Source of the DNA: Sinohyriopsis cumingii
Taxonomy: Eukaryota > Mollusca > Bivalvia > Unionida > Unionidae
DNA length: 64,000 nt
Assembly (NCBI GenBank): GCA_028554795.2
Contig: CM068841.1
Coordinates: forward strand, 25,539,308 to 25,603,307
Direction: 5' to 3'
Shown: positions 62,368-64,000 of the stretch, in pieces
Position numbering within the stretch: the first letter of the stretch is position 1
Layout: each line of letters opens with the position of its first letter
Translations under genes and position numbers: made by a program
The notes under the pieces: model-generated
Told to the model about the DNA's origin: nothing
The model's database searches: none
The model's input: the letters and a program-made list of their open reading frames with translations, nothing else

Positions 62368-63512
62368 CCCGTGCCATCGTGATGGGACGAACGTATGCCG
62401 ACAAGAACGACACGGCAGAATGGAAAAGATCCTGGAAAACTATTCAACAATCGGACCTAGCCAAACAACGAAGAGAAGAAGAACTCCTGTTACATCAAGC
62501 GGGAATATCCAAAGACTTATTCTGTGGCAGTCCTGAAATGCAAAAATTTCAAGACGTCTTGATTCCACGCCTGACCTTGAAATTGCATCCTTGGATGCTT
62601 TTTGAAATTGAAACAGGAAGCCATTGGCTATCCTTACTGGTATCACACTCCCGAAGACCAATATACATTTAAAGAGAAATACTGGAAGCAGGATGGCATC
62701 ACTTTAGACCACACCGAGGGAAACGAACAAAGGCGATCGCTTGCTAACGTTATGATGAACTGTTTGTGGGATAAAATGGCACAACGGCCGTGTTTACCCA
62801 AGACAGAGTATTTGACCAATCTTTCTCGCTACCTCAAAATGATTCATGACAAAACCAAATACATGAATCACGTAGACGTCCTTTGTGAGGACTTGATCCT
62901 ATTCAATTACGAAGAAGTCCTGGACTTTGGAGAAGCTGATGAATTTGGAAATGTCATCATTACGGCTTACGTGACAGCCCATGCTCGCTTAAAATTGTAC
63001 GAAGCGTTACACCAACTAGGAGATCGTGTGCTGTATTTTAACACGGACAGTTGTATCTACATCGATCGCCTGGGTCACCGGCAACCTGACATCGAAGAGA
63101 CCGTTTAGGAGCCTGGACGGACGAGCAGCCTAACGACAAGATTCAAGTTTTGCTAGTGACGGTCCTACAAATTATGACTACGAATACCGAGACAAACAAG
63201 GAGAAGGGAGAAGTGCACACGAAGTGTAAAGTGAAAGGATTGACTCTCAGTTATCGCACCAGTCAAGTGGTGAACTTTGGTGTGCTGAAAGACGCCTTGC
63301 AGTCTGGAAAGGATCGAAAGTTTAGAGTGACCACCTACGAACCGCACGAGATTGTACGTTTACCCACACACCAAATCATCAGTCGACCTTTGGAAAAAGT
63401 GCATCAAATCGTGTACCAGAAAGGAATGCGGCTTTCCAATCACGTCGCTTTACCGTACGGTCACGTCGGTATTAGTCAGCATATAAAAAGGGAAAACGTC
63501 CAAGACCGATAG
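62342..63512 (+). pseudogene. Third Polinton: DNA polymerase B with large internal deletion
   Basis: [20 protein letters not shown] to LTLKLHP matches 8265-8495 of Polinton 1. It then jumps, in another frame, to the equivalent of about 10765 (KLKQEAIGYPYWYHTPEDQY). Motif B (NVMMNCLWDKMAQRP) and motif C (YFNTDSCIYID, first Asp of the usual Asp-Thr-Asp changed to Asn) follow, then a frame change near 63100, and the C terminus to TAG at 63510. The exonuclease and palm motif A are gone. Confidence 0.85.
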
Positions 63513-63545
63513 TTCAATTGTAACTAACAAAACCAAGCGAATAAG

Positions 63546-63758
63546 ATGAATACTTTCAAACAGACCACACTATTCAAGTTCGGGGATTCTGAAGTGGAGT
63601 GCGATGCTCTACCTTGTGATTGCAGGGATGCCGTACGCTGTGATAAGAGCGATTCTGTACCGTATCATGGGAACTTTGATATGACTACTACTACTACTAC
63701 TGCAACTACACTTACCATGGAAAGTGATGATGTGCGTGTCACACCTGACGGTTGCTAA
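63546..63758 (+). CDS. Small Thr-rich protein after PolB, 70 aa
   Basis: MNTFKQTTLFKFGDSEVECD, ALPCDCRDAVRCDKSDS and a run of threonines. Intact, in the position where Polinton 1 has the small frames at 11707-12107, but no sequence match is visible. The family is unknown. Confidence 0.35.
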   Translation: MNTFKQTTLFKFGDSEVECDALPCDCRDAVRCDKSDSVPYHGNFDMTTTTTTATTLTMESDDVRVTPDGC

Positions 63759-64000
63759 AGCGATGACACTCGTTATCGCAGACTCTTTACTGGTTTTATT
63801 GTCGGCGTCACCAACCACGGGAAACCATTCAGCTACCACCCTAAGGATGTCAACCAAAAACGAGCAAACTCTTGCGGATTGCATCGTACTATCATCGAAA
63901 TGAACCTGTGAAAAATGAATATTTGTTCCATGTGCATTTGCCTGAATACTTCGACTTTGAAAGTAGATTTCAAACCTTCCGACGAAAGTGGCGCAAATAT
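63759..64000 (+). other. Window end, possible further coding DNA of the third Polinton
   Basis: Frames such as FTGFIVGVTNHGKPFSYHPK and LFHVHLPEYFDFESRFQTFR have protein-like composition but are cut by stops and the window edge. No family recognised. Confidence 0.3.

Noticed and set aside
1-64000. CRISPR arrays, bacterial operons or rRNA genes
   Set aside because: Introns, TATA boxes, AATAAA signals, microsatellites and a SINE show an animal genome; no direct-repeat/spacer array or rRNA sequence was seen.

Overview
The window reads as nuclear DNA of an invertebrate animal, most likely a mollusc and probably a bivalve. It is AT-rich and intron-bearing, with many AT, TC and TTA microsatellites and a tRNA-derived SINE. 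It carries two secreted ISG12/IFI27-like gene copies and is dominated by Polinton/Maverick (adintovirus-type) virus-like elements. The host assignment is inference; the virus-like elements are read directly from their proteins and ends.

Layout. 1-5341: host DNA with a two-exon ISG12/IFI27-like gene (2752-4448) broken by one in-frame stop. 5348-23433: Polinton 1, 18.1 kb, with about 338-bp terminal inverted repeats and a 6-bp target duplication (CTCTGT). It holds protein-primed DNA polymerase B, packaging ATPase, integrase with a chromodomain, penton, major capsid protein and small capsid/core proteins, most nearly intact. 23434-28400: flanking host repeat, a rotted fragment of a second Polinton type (class B: integrase plus helicase) and a minisatellite. 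30164-44159: the second ISG12-like copy, whose intron contains Polinton 2 (31504-43541, target duplication CTTCTT). Polinton 2 is an older, decayed relative that lost about 6.5 kb but kept a protease gene that Polinton 1 has lost. 44760-45430: an inverted copy of the Polinton 1 target without the insertion. 50451-53293: the best preserved class B piece (ATPase, zinc-ribbon plus phospholipase A2 protein, integrase, truncated helicase). 57690-60080: another relic containing a protease remnant. 62342-64000: a rearranged fragment of a third class A Polinton polymerase, joined to what looks like the leader of an LTR retrotransposon.

How the genes work together. Polymerase B copies the element by protein priming and integrase inserts it. 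The A32/FtsK-type ATPase, double jelly-roll capsid protein, penton, pVI-like and pX-like proteins and adenain-type protease make up a virion module. Most genes have a TATA box about 48-64 bp before the ATG, some inside the preceding gene. The capsid block and the polymerase region end at AATAAA signals.

The most striking observation is that the five non-core genes next to the two ends of each Polinton do not simply end in a poly(A) signal. Each is followed by a 16-nt hairpin (GGCCCT-TTTC-AGGGCC or AGCCCT-TTTC-AGGGCT), then usually an ACCCA-like flank, then a purine-rich GAAAAGA box about 14 nt on. This is the architecture of the 3' end of metazoan replication-dependent histone mRNAs (SLBP stem-loop plus U7 snRNA downstream element). 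Ten copies occur, five per element at matching positions, with a compensatory base-pair change. The three right-arm genes also share a CACGTCCGCGC promoter. This suggests a cell-cycle-tuned accessory gene set in a Polinton; I know of no description of it.
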